Below are positions 1 through 7,354 of a stretch of 27,838 nt of DNA, piece after piece (within the stretch, counting starts at the first letter, position 1; each line of letters starts with the position of its first letter). Made by a program: the position numbers and the translations under genes. Location of the stretch: positions 1 through 27,838 of the forward strand of contig JBKPNZ010000012.1 of assembly GCA_046732895.1 (NCBI GenBank). The letters are read 5' to 3'. Origin of the DNA: JBKPNZ01 sp046732895. GTDB lineage: Bacteria > Actinomycetota > Thermoleophilia > Solirubrobacterales > 70-9. The notes beneath the pieces were generated by a model. The model was not told where the DNA came from. It was given only the letters and a program-made list of their open reading frames with translations, and ran no database searches.

Positions 1-1
1 C

Positions 2-520
2 GAGCACGTCGCGCCCTCCGAGCCGGCCTTCGACCAGACCGAGCGCGACGTCCGCGAGCGGCTCGGGCGGCTCCTCGGGGTCGGTGGCAAGACGCCACAG
101 ACCGAGTTCCACAAGGAGCTCGGGCACCTGATGCTCGACCGCTGCGGGATCACGCGCAACGCCGCGGGGCTCGAGGAGGCGCAGACGAAGATCGGCGCGA
201 TCCGCGAGGAGTTCTGGCGCGACCTGCGAGTGGAGGAGGGCGAGAGCTCGCTCAACCAGAGCCTCGAGCACGCCGGGCGCGTCTCGGACTTCCTCGAGTT
301 CGCCGAGCTCATGTGCCGGGATGCCCGCTGGCGCGACGAGTCGTGTGGCTGCCACCTGCGTGAGGAGCACCAGACCGAGGACGGCGAGCCCCTGCGCAAC
401 GACGACTCCTACGCCAAGGTCGCGGTCTGGGAGCACAGGGGCGAGGGCAACGAGCCGGGGTTCACCGCCGAGGACCTTCGGTTCGAGTCCGTCGAGCCCG
501 AGCAGAGGAGCTACGCGTGA
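2..520 (+). CDS. sdhA: Succinate dehydrogenase/fumarate reductase flavoprotein subunit, C-terminal part (partial)
   Basis: The reading frame is open from the window edge to the TGA at 518-520, so only the last 172 or so codons are visible and the start lies upstream. The segment matches the C-terminal helical and capping region of SdhA/FrdA: a DLRVEEGESSLNQSLE stretch, a helix rich in Asp/Glu/Arg, then SCGCHLREEHQTEDGEPLRN, which corresponds to the conserved S-R-G-x-H-x-R-x-D segment near the end of the family. The FAD-binding domain is outside the window. It shares the four bases GTGA with the next gene, a normal sdhA-sdhB coupling. With SdhB it would oxidise succinate to fumarate at the inner face of the membrane. 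The family is clear; direction of catalysis cannot be told from this fragment. Confidence 0.9.
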   Translation, partial: EHVAPSEPAFDQTERDVRERLGRLLGVGGKTPQTEFHKELGHLMLDRCGITRNAAGLEEAQTKIGAIREEFWRDLRVEEGESSLNQSLEHAGRVSDFLEFAELMCRDARWRDESCGCHLREEHQTEDGEPLRNDDSYAKVAVWEHRGEGNEPGFTAEDLRFESVEPEQRSYA

Positions 521-1290
521 ACTTCAAGCTGCGCGTCTGGCGTCAGCCGAACCCGGAGGCCGAGGGCAACTGGGAGCGCTACGAGGTCACCGACATCGAC
601 TCCGAGGCCTCGTTCCTCGAGATGCTCGACGTGCTGAACGACCGCCTGCTCTCCGAGGGCCAGCGGCCGATCGCCTTCGACTACGACTGCCGGGAGGGCA
701 TCTGCGGCTCCTGCGCGCTCATGATCGACGGCCAGGCGCACGGTCCCCGGCAGGTCACGAGCTGTCAGGTGTTCATGCGGGACTTCGAAGACGGCGCCGA
801 GATCTCGGTCGAGCCCTTCCGCTCGAGCGCCTTCCGGGTGCTTCGTGATCTGATCGTCGACCGCTCGGCGCTCGACCGCATCGTCGAGGCGGGAGGCTAC
901 GTCAGTGTCACCACCGGCCCGAAGCCGGAGCCGAACGCCAACCCCGTTCACCCCGAAGTGCAGGCGGCCGCCATGGACGCCGCAATCTGCATCGGCTGCG
1001 GCGCCTGCGTCGCTGCCTGCCCGAACGGCTCGGCGATGCTCTTCACGGGCGCCAAGGTCACGCACCTGAACCTGCTTCCCCAGGGCGAGCCCGAGGCCCA
1101 GCACCGCGCGCGCAGCATGGTCCGGCAGATGGACGACGAGGGCTTCGGCGGCTGCACCAACCACGGCGAGTGCGAATACGCCTGCCCGCAGGCGATCTCG
1201 ATCAAGGTCATCGGCGAGCTGAATCGCGCCTACCGCAAGGCCGAGATTGAGAAGCTGCGCCGCCGCCGGGGCTGGATGAAGCCGCAGTAG
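517..1290 (+). CDS. sdhB: Succinate dehydrogenase/fumarate reductase iron-sulfur subunit (classical type)
   Basis: This 257-aa protein carries electrons from the flavoprotein to the quinone site. An N-terminal plant-type ferredoxin domain has CREGICGSC (C58, C63, C66) plus C83 for the [2Fe-2S] cluster. The C-terminal domain has CIGCGACVAACP (C158, C161, C164, C168) and C213-x5-C219-x3-C223-P, the usual spacing for one [4Fe-4S] and one [3Fe-4S] cluster. The GTG start at 517 overlaps the sdhA stop (GTGA), which supports translational coupling. Length is typical for the family. No membrane-anchor gene follows, so in this unit sdhC is expected upstream of sdhA, as in Bacillus-type sdhCAB operons. 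A strong inverted repeat follows the stop codon. Confidence 0.95.
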   Translation: MNFKLRVWRQPNPEAEGNWERYEVTDIDSEASFLEMLDVLNDRLLSEGQRPIAFDYDCREGICGSCALMIDGQAHGPRQVTSCQVFMRDFEDGAEISVEPFRSSAFRVLRDLIVDRSALDRIVEAGGYVSVTTGPKPEPNANPVHPEVQAAAMDAAICIGCGACVAACPNGSAMLFTGAKVTHLNLLPQGEPEAQHRARSMVRQMDDEGFGGCTNHGECEYACPQAISIKVIGELNRAYRKAEIEKLRRRRGWMKPQ

Positions 1291-1305
1291 CGGCTCCCTC
1301 TCGCC

Positions 1306-1348
1306 GAGTGGCGTGAAAGTCGGCCTGGAGCCGACTTTCTCGCCACTC
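1306..1348. repeat. Near-perfect inverted repeat between the two sdh units
   Basis: The 19-nt arms (1306-1324 and 1330-1348) differ at one position and flank a 5-nt loop (CTGGA). As RNA it would form a very stable hairpin just after the sdhB stop and 35 nt before the next sdhA. There is no T-run, so it is not a textbook intrinsic terminator. It could still end the first operon, stabilise the mRNA, or be a copy of a repeated palindrome. The core CGACTTTCTCG (1332-1342) recurs in the palindrome at 5317-5356. Confidence 0.75.
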
Positions 1349-1383
1349 GATGGAACTGGCTTTCCATAGACTCCGCCGCCGCG

Positions 1384-3072
1384 ATGCCCAAGCACGACGT
1401 ACTGGTGATAGGAGCGGGATTGGCGGGCCAACGGGCCGCGCTCGCGGCCGCCGAGGAGGGCGTGTCGGTCGGACTCGTCTCCAAGGTCCACCCCGTTCGC
1501 TCCCACTCCAACGCCGCCCAGGGAGGCATCAACGCCGCCCTTGATCCCGACGACAGCTGGGAATCGCACGCCTTCGACACGATCAAGGGCTCCGACTACC
1601 TGGCCGACCAGGACGCGGTCGAGGCGATGGTCCGCGAGGCGCCCGAGGAGGTCCTCCACCTCGAGCATCTGGGCGTCACCTTCCACCGCAACGAGGAGGG
1701 CAAGCTCGGAACCCGTGCGTTCGGCGGGGCCTCGCACGCGCGCACCTACTACGTGGCCGACATCACCGGCCAGGCGATCATGCACGTGCTCTACGAGCAG
1801 CTCATGAAGTACTCCGGCTCGGTCGCCCGCTACGAGGAGTTCTTCACCACCGCCCTGGCCCTCGACGACGACGGCAACTGCGTCGGGGCGATCACCCGCG
1901 ACATCCGCGACGGCTCCACCGAGCTCTTCGAGACCGACAACGTGATCCTCGCCACCGGCGGCAACGGCCAGATCTGGCGGCCGACGACGAACGCGCTCAT
2001 CTGCACCGGCGACGGGATCGCGATGGCGTACCGCGTCGGGGCCGAGCTGATGGACATGGAGATGGTCCAGTACCACCCGACCACGCTCGCCCGCAAGGGC
2101 TTCCTGATCACCGAGGGCGCGCGGGGAGAGGGCGCGCACCTGCTGAACGCGCAGGGCGAGCGCTTCATGGAGCGCTACGCGCCGAACAAGATGGAGCTCG
2201 CCTCACGCGACGTGGTCTCGCGGGCCGAGCAGACCGAGATCGACGAGGGGCGCGGCTTCCCGGACGGCACGGTCGCCCTGGACATCACGGTCGTGCCGCG
2301 CAAGCGGATCCACGAGGCCCTGCGTGAGATCGTGCTCGTCGGGCGGGATTTCGCCGGTGTGGACATCACCCGCGAGCCGATCCACATCAAGCCCGGCAAC
2401 CACTACATGATGGGCGGCGTCAAGACCGACATCCACGGCCGCACCTCGATTCCCGGCCTCTACGCGGCCGGCGAGGTGGCCTGCGTCTCGGTCCACGGCG
2501 GTAACCGGCTCGGCGCGAACTCGCTGCTCGACACGCTCATCTTCGGGCGCCGCGCGGGCCAGGACGCCGCGGCACGGGCGAAGCGGCTCGACTCCGGGCG
2601 CCCGTCGAAGGCCGCCCTGGCCGACGAGCGTAGTCGCATCGACGAGATCATCGCGCGCGACCGCGGCGAGGGCCGACGGGTCGCCGAGATCCGCCACGAG
2701 ATGAGCGTCGTCATGGATCGCAACATCGGCGTATATCGCGATGCCGAGGGCATCCAGACCGCCCTCGACACCGTGCGCCGGCTGAAGGAGGAGGCGAAGA
2801 CCGCCTACATCGACGACCGCGGCGCGATCTTCAACCAGGACGTGCTCGGCGCGATCGAGCTCGGGTTCATGCTCGACAACGCCGAGTGCACCTGCGTCGC
2901 CGCGCTCCATCGCACCGAGAGCCGCGGCGCCCAGTTCCGCACCGACTTCCCGGAGCGAAACGACGACGAGTGGCTGAAGCACATCACGCTCTCGGCCAAC
3001 GGCGACGAGCCCGAGGTCGGCTACTCAGAGGTGACGATCACGAACTGGCAGCCGCAGGAGCGGACCTACTAG
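1384..3072 (+). CDS. sdhA: Succinate dehydrogenase/fumarate reductase flavoprotein subunit (E-type unit)
   Basis: This 562-aa flavoprotein interconverts succinate and fumarate. The Rossmann FAD motif GAGLAG is at residues 10-15. The SHSNAAQGG segment carries H41, the position of the histidine that binds FAD covalently in this family. Active-site elements follow: HPTTL (H231), ARGEG (R247), SRDVVSRA (274-281, with the catalytic arginine region), HYMMGG, and GGNRLGANSLLD near residue 375. There is no Tat signal peptide, unlike the related periplasmic methylmenaquinol:fumarate reductases, so it should be cytoplasmic. The ATG at 1384 has no clear Shine-Dalgarno sequence; TAGACT at 1366-1371 could be a -10 box giving a short leader. 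It is followed by an E-type sdhB and by sdhE. Reaction direction in vivo is uncertain. Confidence 0.95.
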   Translation: MPKHDVLVIGAGLAGQRAALAAAEEGVSVGLVSKVHPVRSHSNAAQGGINAALDPDDSWESHAFDTIKGSDYLADQDAVEAMVREAPEEVLHLEHLGVTFHRNEEGKLGTRAFGGASHARTYYVADITGQAIMHVLYEQLMKYSGSVARYEEFFTTALALDDDGNCVGAITRDIRDGSTELFETDNVILATGGNGQIWRPTTNALICTGDGIAMAYRVGAELMDMEMVQYHPTTLARKGFLITEGARGEGAHLLNAQGERFMERYAPNKMELASRDVVSRAEQTEIDEGRGFPDGTVALDITVVPRKRIHEALREIVLVGRDFAGVDITREPIHIKPGNHYMMGGVKTDIHGRTSIPGLYAAGEVACVSVHGGNRLGANSLLDTLIFGRRAGQDAAARAKRLDSGRPSKAALADERSRIDEIIARDRGEGRRVAEIRHEMSVVMDRNIGVYRDAEGIQTALDTVRRLKEEAKTAYIDDRGAIFNQDVLGAIELGFMLDNAECTCVAALHRTESRGAQFRTDFPERNDDEWLKHITLSANGDEPEVGYSEVTITNWQPQERTY

Positions 3073-3091
3073 ATGGGTAATGTGAGAGGCA

Positions 3092-4270
3092 GTGGCTGAA
3101 TACACCATCAAGGTCCGGCGCTACCAGCCGGAGGCCGATGCCGAGGACGGCGCGGCCGGCCCTTACTGGCAGGACTTCGACGTCGAGCTCGAGGAGAGCC
3201 TGTCGGTGCTCGACGCACTGCTCCAGGCGCGCTCGAACCTCGATGGGTCCCTCGCGGTGCGGTGCTCATGCCGGGCCGCGATCTGCGGCTCGTGCGGCGT
3301 GAAGATCAACGGCCAGTCCACCCTTGCCTGCAAGACGAAGATCCAGGACGCGCAGGTCCAGGCCGACCGGACGGCGGGGCGCATCGCCGGCGATCCCGTC
3401 GCTCCCTCCGAGCACGTCGATCCCAGCCTTTCTGCGCCAATCGTCGTCGAGCCGATGGGGAACATGCCCGTGATCAAGGACCTGGTCACCGACATGGAGT
3501 CGACCCACTGGACCAAGATCAGGCGCGTCACGCCGTGGCTCATCCCGGACGGGGATCCACCGGAGCGCGAGTACGTGGTCCCGCCCGAGTCGATGATCGA
3601 CGTCACCCAATCGATGGCGTGCATCCAGTGCGGCGCCTGCGTTTCGGCGTGCCTCTCGCTCGAGGCGGACCCGGAGTTCATCGGCCCGGCGGCGCTGGCC
3701 AAGGCCTACCGCTTCGTGGGCGACCCGCGCGACTCGCAGACGGCCGAGCGCCTCTACGACCTCGCCCAGGACCCCCACGGCATCTACGACTGCACCCACT
3801 GCTTCAGCTGCATCGACGCCTGCCCCAAGGGCGTCGCCCCGATGGACCAGATCATGCGCCTGCGGCGCCTGGCGACGCACGATCACGAGATCGACGACGA
3901 GAACAACGGCCGCCGTCACGAGGCCGCCTTCACCAAGATCATCCAGCGCAAGGGGACGCTCGACGAGTCACTGCTCCTGCAGGAGTCCTATGCGCCGGGG
4001 ATCAAGGGCAAGCTCATCCCGCACAAGCGGTCGATCATGGGCCTCCTGGGCTCGCTGCCGACCGCCATCCGCGGCATCCGCACGGGCAAGATGCGCTCGC
4101 TGAAGAAGCTCATCCCGGGCGTTCACGCGAAGCTGCCGGGCGACTCGCAGGCTCACGTGAAGCGGCTGTACGAGCACGCCGAGGAGCACCGCGAGCAGAT
4201 CAATCTCTACGTGATCGGCGAGGACGAGGGCTCGGCGGAAGACCAGGCCCCACGGGAGGTCGGGACTTGA
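3092..4270 (+). CDS. sdhB: Succinate dehydrogenase iron-sulfur subunit with two [4Fe-4S] motifs (E-type)
   Basis: This is a 392-aa SdhB, about 130 residues longer than the classical copy upstream. The [2Fe-2S] domain has CRAAICGSC (C60, C65, C68) and C80. The ferredoxin-like domain has CIQCGACVSAC (C177, C180, C183, C187) and CTHCFSCIDACP (C234, C237, C240, C244). The extra cysteine C237 turns the usual three-cysteine [3Fe-4S] pattern into a complete CxxCxxCxxxCP motif. That is described for archaeal SdhABEF complexes, where a second [4Fe-4S] cluster replaces [3Fe-4S]. A basic and acidic extension (residues 255-392) may dock SdhE. The GTG start at 3092 follows GAGAGG at 3084-3089, with unusually short spacing. 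Its stop overlaps the sdhE start by four bases. Confidence 0.94.
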   Translation: MAEYTIKVRRYQPEADAEDGAAGPYWQDFDVELEESLSVLDALLQARSNLDGSLAVRCSCRAAICGSCGVKINGQSTLACKTKIQDAQVQADRTAGRIAGDPVAPSEHVDPSLSAPIVVEPMGNMPVIKDLVTDMESTHWTKIRRVTPWLIPDGDPPEREYVVPPESMIDVTQSMACIQCGACVSACLSLEADPEFIGPAALAKAYRFVGDPRDSQTAERLYDLAQDPHGIYDCTHCFSCIDACPKGVAPMDQIMRLRRLATHDHEIDDENNGRRHEAAFTKIIQRKGTLDESLLLQESYAPGIKGKLIPHKRSIMGLLGSLPTAIRGIRTGKMRSLKKLIPGVHAKLPGDSQAHVKRLYEHAEEHREQINLYVIGEDEGSAEDQAPREVGT

Positions 4271-5226
4271 ATCCCAACGCAAACCCGGCCGCCCCCGGAC
4301 GCGAAGCGGAGGAGGCGGGCGGCCTTCGTTTGGCCTATTGGCCCGGCTGCGTCTCGCGCGGGTTCACGCCCGAGCTGCATGGCTCGATGGCACTCGTCGC
4401 CGAGCGCCTCGGCATCGAGCTCGTGACCCTCGACCGCGCGAATTGCTGCGGTGCCGGCGTCATCGCCGAGCACAACCAGGAGCTGGCCGACACGCTCAAC
4501 GCGCGCACGTTCGCCCTCGCGCAGTCGACGGGGCTGGCGATGATGAACATCTGCTCCACCTGCCAGGGGGCGCAATCCGAGTGCCAGCAGCGCCTGGACG
4601 CCGACTCCGCCTACCGCGCCCACATCAACGACGCGCTCGCCAGCGAGGGCCTTGAATACGCAACGGACAAAAACGGCTTCACCAACAAGAACTTCCTCTG
4701 GGTGCTCGTCGAGGACTTCGGCCTCGAGAAGTTGAAGGGGATGGTCCGCCGGCCGCTCTCCGGGCTGCGGGTCGGCCCCTTCTACGGCTGCTACATCCTG
4801 CGGCCGAAGTCGCGCCTCGGGTATGAGGACCACCCCGACCGCGACCTCTACCTCGACTGGGTGATCGAGGCGCTCGGCGGCGAGGTCGTCGAGTACGACG
4901 GCGCCCGGCGCTGCTGCGGCTTCCCGGTGATCACGATGAACCGCGAGACCTCGCTGCGACAGGCGGGCACACACGTCGGCGATGCGATCGACGCGGGTGC
5001 CGATTGCCTCGTCACTCCCTGCCCGCTCTGCCACCTGAACCTCGACATGCAGCAGCCCGAGGCGGCCAAGATCGTGAACCGCGACCTCGACCTGGCGATC
5101 CTCCACCTGCCTCAGCTCGTGGGCCTCGCGCTCGGCCTCGAGCCGAAGCAGCTCGGCATGTCGAAGCACATCGCCTCGACGAGGTGGGTTCAGGATCGGT
5201 TGGCCGACGCGAGGGCTCCGGCGTAG
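4267..5226 (+). CDS. sdhE: SdhE-type subunit with two CCG (heterodisulfide reductase B-like) domains
   Basis: This 319-aa protein has two cysteine-rich CCG domains like HdrB and the SdhE subunit of archaeal and epsilonproteobacterial non-classical SDH. Domain 1 has C28, C60-C61-G and C96-x2-C99. Domain 2 has C175, C216-C217-G and C252-x2-C255. In relatives these bind an unusual [4Fe-4S] cluster and zinc and replace the transmembrane cytochrome b anchor; I see no transmembrane segment here. The weakly hydrophobic stretch at 280-300 could be an amphipathic membrane-association helix. The TTG start at 4267 overlaps the sdhB stop (TTGA) and sits 7 nt after a strong GGGAGG ribosome-binding site (4254-4259), which fixes the start. 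Electron acceptor, presumably a quinone, is inferred. Confidence 0.92.
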   Translation: MNPNANPAAPGREAEEAGGLRLAYWPGCVSRGFTPELHGSMALVAERLGIELVTLDRANCCGAGVIAEHNQELADTLNARTFALAQSTGLAMMNICSTCQGAQSECQQRLDADSAYRAHINDALASEGLEYATDKNGFTNKNFLWVLVEDFGLEKLKGMVRRPLSGLRVGPFYGCYILRPKSRLGYEDHPDRDLYLDWVIEALGGEVVEYDGARRCCGFPVITMNRETSLRQAGTHVGDAIDAGADCLVTPCPLCHLNLDMQQPEAAKIVNRDLDLAILHLPQLVGLALGLEPKQLGMSKHIASTRWVQDRLADARAPA

Positions 5227-5316
5227 GCCGGTCTCCGCCGCCGCCCGGGCAACGCAACGTCTGTAGGCACTAAGGGAGGTGGCTCGGGCCGTCCCGCGGG
5301 GGCGAAACCTCTCCTT

Positions 5317-5356
5317 GTGTCGACTTTCTCGGTCATATGACCGAGAAAAACGACAC
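5317..5356. repeat. 40-bp palindrome spanning the start codon of the DUF559 gene
   Basis: Arms 5317-5336 and 5337-5356 are reverse complements with two mismatches and no loop; the central 22 bp, TTCTCGGTCAT and its complement (5326-5347), are perfect. The ATG of the downstream gene is the first codon of the right arm, and the same ATGACCGAGAAA also reads on the minus strand. It could be an operator, a cruciform or hairpin element, or one member of a dispersed palindromic repeat family. The core CGACTTTCTCG (5321-5331) is shared with the inverted repeat at 1306-1348. Confidence 0.8.
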
Positions 5357-5894
5357 ACCACCCACCTATAGGCACCGCCAGGGCATCCGCATCCACCGGT
5401 CCCGCACCCTCAGCCCCGCCGACGTCACGATCCACGAGGGCATCCCAGTCACCACCCCCGTCCGCACCCTCCGCGACCTCCGCAGCAGGCTCCCCCACAA
5501 GCAACTCCTCGCAGTCCTGACCCGGGCCGAACGCCGCGGACTGGACACCGGGGAGCTCGGGTCAGGAACCGACCCCAACCGCACCCGACTCGAGCAACGC
5601 TTCCTTGCGCTCTGCCGTCGCCATGGCATGCGCCTACCTCAATGCCAGGTGATCATCGGTCCGCACACGGTGGATTTCATGTGGCCGGACAAGGACCTCA
5701 TCGTCGAGGTCGACGGCTGGCAAACGCACGGCACCCACGAGGCCTTCGAGTCGGATCGCGCGCGCGACGCCTGGCTCACCTCCCAGGGGCACCGCGTGAT
5801 CCGCTTCACCTGGCGCCAACTGCACGAGGACGCGACCACCGTGGTCACCACCTCCATTGCCATCCTCAACCCGCCGAGCCGCCAAGCGGCATGA
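5337..5894 (+). CDS. DUF559 (Vsr/PD-(D/E)XK-like) endonuclease-fold protein, probably 5'-truncated
   Basis: The 185-aa product ends in a DUF559 domain related to very-short-patch-repair and restriction-type nucleases: E86, then TVDF (D113) and LIVEVDG (E124, D126), then H131 and a QGHRVIRFTW strand, in the order expected for a PD-(D/E)XK fold. Residues 15-70 (GIRIHRSRTLSPADVTIHEG and on) resemble the region just before DUF559 in long actinobacterial homologues that begin with an AbiEi-like winged helix. Here that N-terminal part, about 100 residues, is absent, and the gene starts inside a 40-bp palindrome. An in-frame TAA at 5271-5273 and no start between rule out a longer version. No ribosome-binding site is visible. 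It may be a decayed copy or a translated fragment; biological role unknown. Confidence 0.7.
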   Translation: MTEKNDTPPTYRHRQGIRIHRSRTLSPADVTIHEGIPVTTPVRTLRDLRSRLPHKQLLAVLTRAERRGLDTGELGSGTDPNRTRLEQRFLALCRRHGMRLPQCQVIIGPHTVDFMWPDKDLIVEVDGWQTHGTHEAFESDRARDAWLTSQGHRVIRFTWRQLHEDATTVVTTSIAILNPPSRQAA

Positions 5895-5916
5895 GATCGG
5901 CTACCCTGCCGCGCCG

Positions 5917-6087
5917 ATGAGCGACGAAGTCGACATCTCGAACGCACCGCCAGTTCCGCCCGAGGTCGAGCAGGCCGTCCTGATGGGTCACATCCCGGAG
6001 GCGATCAGCGCCTACATCACCCACACGGGCGTGGACCGCGAGACGGCCAAGGCGGTCGTCGACTCACTGGCCGAAGAGCACTCCTAG
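5917..6087 (+). CDS. Small protein resembling the ribosomal protein L7/L12 C-terminal fold
   Basis: This is a 56-aa acidic protein. The segment VEQAVLMGHIPEAISAYITH followed by TGVDRETAKAVVDSLAEE resembles the helix-turn-helix part of the L7/L12 C-terminal domain (EAI-x-x-Y/L, then TG, then L-x-E-A-K-x-x-V-D). Short stand-alone proteins of this kind are common in bacteria and have no established function. The ATG at 5917 lies 22 bp after the DUF559 stop; the frame could extend upstream to 5857 but would then overlap that gene. Its TAG stop overlaps the convergent antiporter stop inside CTAG (6084-6087). Being coding is fairly likely; the fold assignment is by eye. Confidence 0.6.
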   Translation: MSDEVDISNAPPVPPEVEQAVLMGHIPEAISAYITHTGVDRETAKAVVDSLAEEHS

Positions 6088-7325
6088 CGACTAGCCGAGG
6101 AGGTCGCCGGGACCTCGCCCGCCTCGCTGCGATCCTCCTCGTAGGAGGCCATGCGTCGCTCGATCCAGTTCGCTCCGACGGTGTCCGTGAGCCCGTGGGC
6201 GATGATCGAGGCGACGATCGTGAACGCGGCCACGTTGAAGATCAGCGAGCCGTCCGCCACCGCCCGGTCGAGAACGAAGAGCGCGAACAGCATCGACGCG
6301 GCCCCCTTCGGCCCGAACCACGCGATGAAGAGCTTCTGCACCTGCGGCAGCCGATTGCCTGCGAGCGCCGTCAGCACGCTCACCGGCCGGGCCACCAGCA
6401 GCGCGAACGGGATGAAGACGAAGAGCTTCCAGATCTCGTCGTGGTAGCTGGTGGCGACGATCAGCGCGCCGAATACGAAGAACGTGATCACCTGAAAAAT
6501 CGCCGAGACGTTCTCGGAGAAGATCGCGTAGCGCTCCGTGATCTCATGCTCGGAGGCGCCGAGCGTGATGCCGAAGACGAACGCCGCGATCAGCCCGTTG
6601 CCGAAGGTGACGTCCGCCAGCCCGAACGCCGCGAGGCCCAGGCCGATCGCAAAGATCCCCTCATAGCGCGGGGTGATTCGACGAGGAACGTGGTGATGGA
6701 ACCACCCACCGGCCAGACCGAGCGCCACCCCCACGACCGCACCGAACGCCGCCTCCCCCACCAGCTTCGCCGCCTCCGTGCCGGCGTCCCCGCCCGGGGT
6801 CGACAGGATCAGGAAGAAGAGAACGAACGGCAGCGCGAGCCCGTCGTTCAGGCCTGATTCCAGGTTCAGGGTGTGGCGAATGGCAGCCGGCACGCGCTGC
6901 GTCGTCACCACGCTGGACGTCACAACCGGGTCGGTCGGCGAAAGCACGGCACCGAGCAGGAAGGCCTCCGCCCAGGAGAGCTCCGGGAAGAGAACATGCG
7001 CCCCCAAGGCGAGCACGCACATCGTCGCCGGCATGGCGATGACGATTGCCCTGGCGACCGGGCCGAAATGCATCCGCAGGAGCTCACGCTCGACCACCAG
7101 GCCATCGGAAACGAGCGTCAGGATCAGCGCCAGCTCGACGAGCTCGACGATGGCGTGGTCGGTGACGTCCACGTTGACGACGTCGGTCAGCGCCAGGACC
7201 ACACCCAACGTCACCGACAGCACCGACGCCGAGAGGACCGTCCCCCGCATGACGCCCGAGAGCCCGGCGGCGACCGTCAGGAGGCCACCGAAGATGAGCA
7301 GCGCCTCCCCGAACCCGATGTCCAT
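6084..7325 (-). CDS. Cation:proton antiporter, CPA1 (NhaP-like) family
   Basis: This 413-aa polytopic membrane protein has about 12 hydrophobic segments. Family motifs are LSPTDPVVTSSVV (residues 129-141) and ESGLNDGLALPF (156-167), with the N160-D161 pair that forms the ion-binding site in NhaP-type CPA1 exchangers. It should swap protons for Na+ or K+ across the membrane; the ion cannot be told. Length fits a transporter without a large cytoplasmic C-terminal regulatory domain; the last 25 or so residues are charged. The ATG is at 7323-7325, and the gene starts 29 bp after the large membrane protein gene upstream on the same strand, so they may be co-transcribed. No strong ribosome-binding site is seen. 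Confidence 0.92.
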   Translation of the reverse strand: MDIGFGEALLIFGGLLTVAAGLSGVMRGTVLSASVLSVTLGVVLALTDVVNVDVTDHAIVELVELALILTLVSDGLVVERELLRMHFGPVARAIVIAMPATMCVLALGAHVLFPELSWAEAFLLGAVLSPTDPVVTSSVVTTQRVPAAIRHTLNLESGLNDGLALPFVLFFLILSTPGGDAGTEAAKLVGEAAFGAVVGVALGLAGGWFHHHVPRRITPRYEGIFAIGLGLAAFGLADVTFGNGLIAAFVFGITLGASEHEITERYAIFSENVSAIFQVITFFVFGALIVATSYHDEIWKLFVFIPFALLVARPVSVLTALAGNRLPQVQKLFIAWFGPKGAASMLFALFVLDRAVADGSLIFNVAAFTIVASIIAHGLTDTVGANWIERRMASYEEDRSEAGEVPATSSASR

Positions 7326-7354
7326 GGGGGGCTTATACCTGGGTTCGGAGTCGG

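Noticed and set aside
511..2139. 542-aa open frame on the minus strand opposite sdhB/sdhA
   Set aside because: It is a GC-rich shadow of two well-supported sdh genes; its composition (Val/Asp/Gly/Arg-rich, no motifs) is typical of antisense frames.
3262..4266. N-terminal extension of the sdhE frame back to 3262
   Set aside because: That part is sdhB read in another frame; the GGGAGG site and TTGA overlap place the start at 4267.
5227..5316. Riboswitch or terminator between sdhE and the DUF559 gene
   Set aside because: GGGAGGT and ACCTCTCC partly complement each other, but no convincing fold or known riboswitch consensus is visible.
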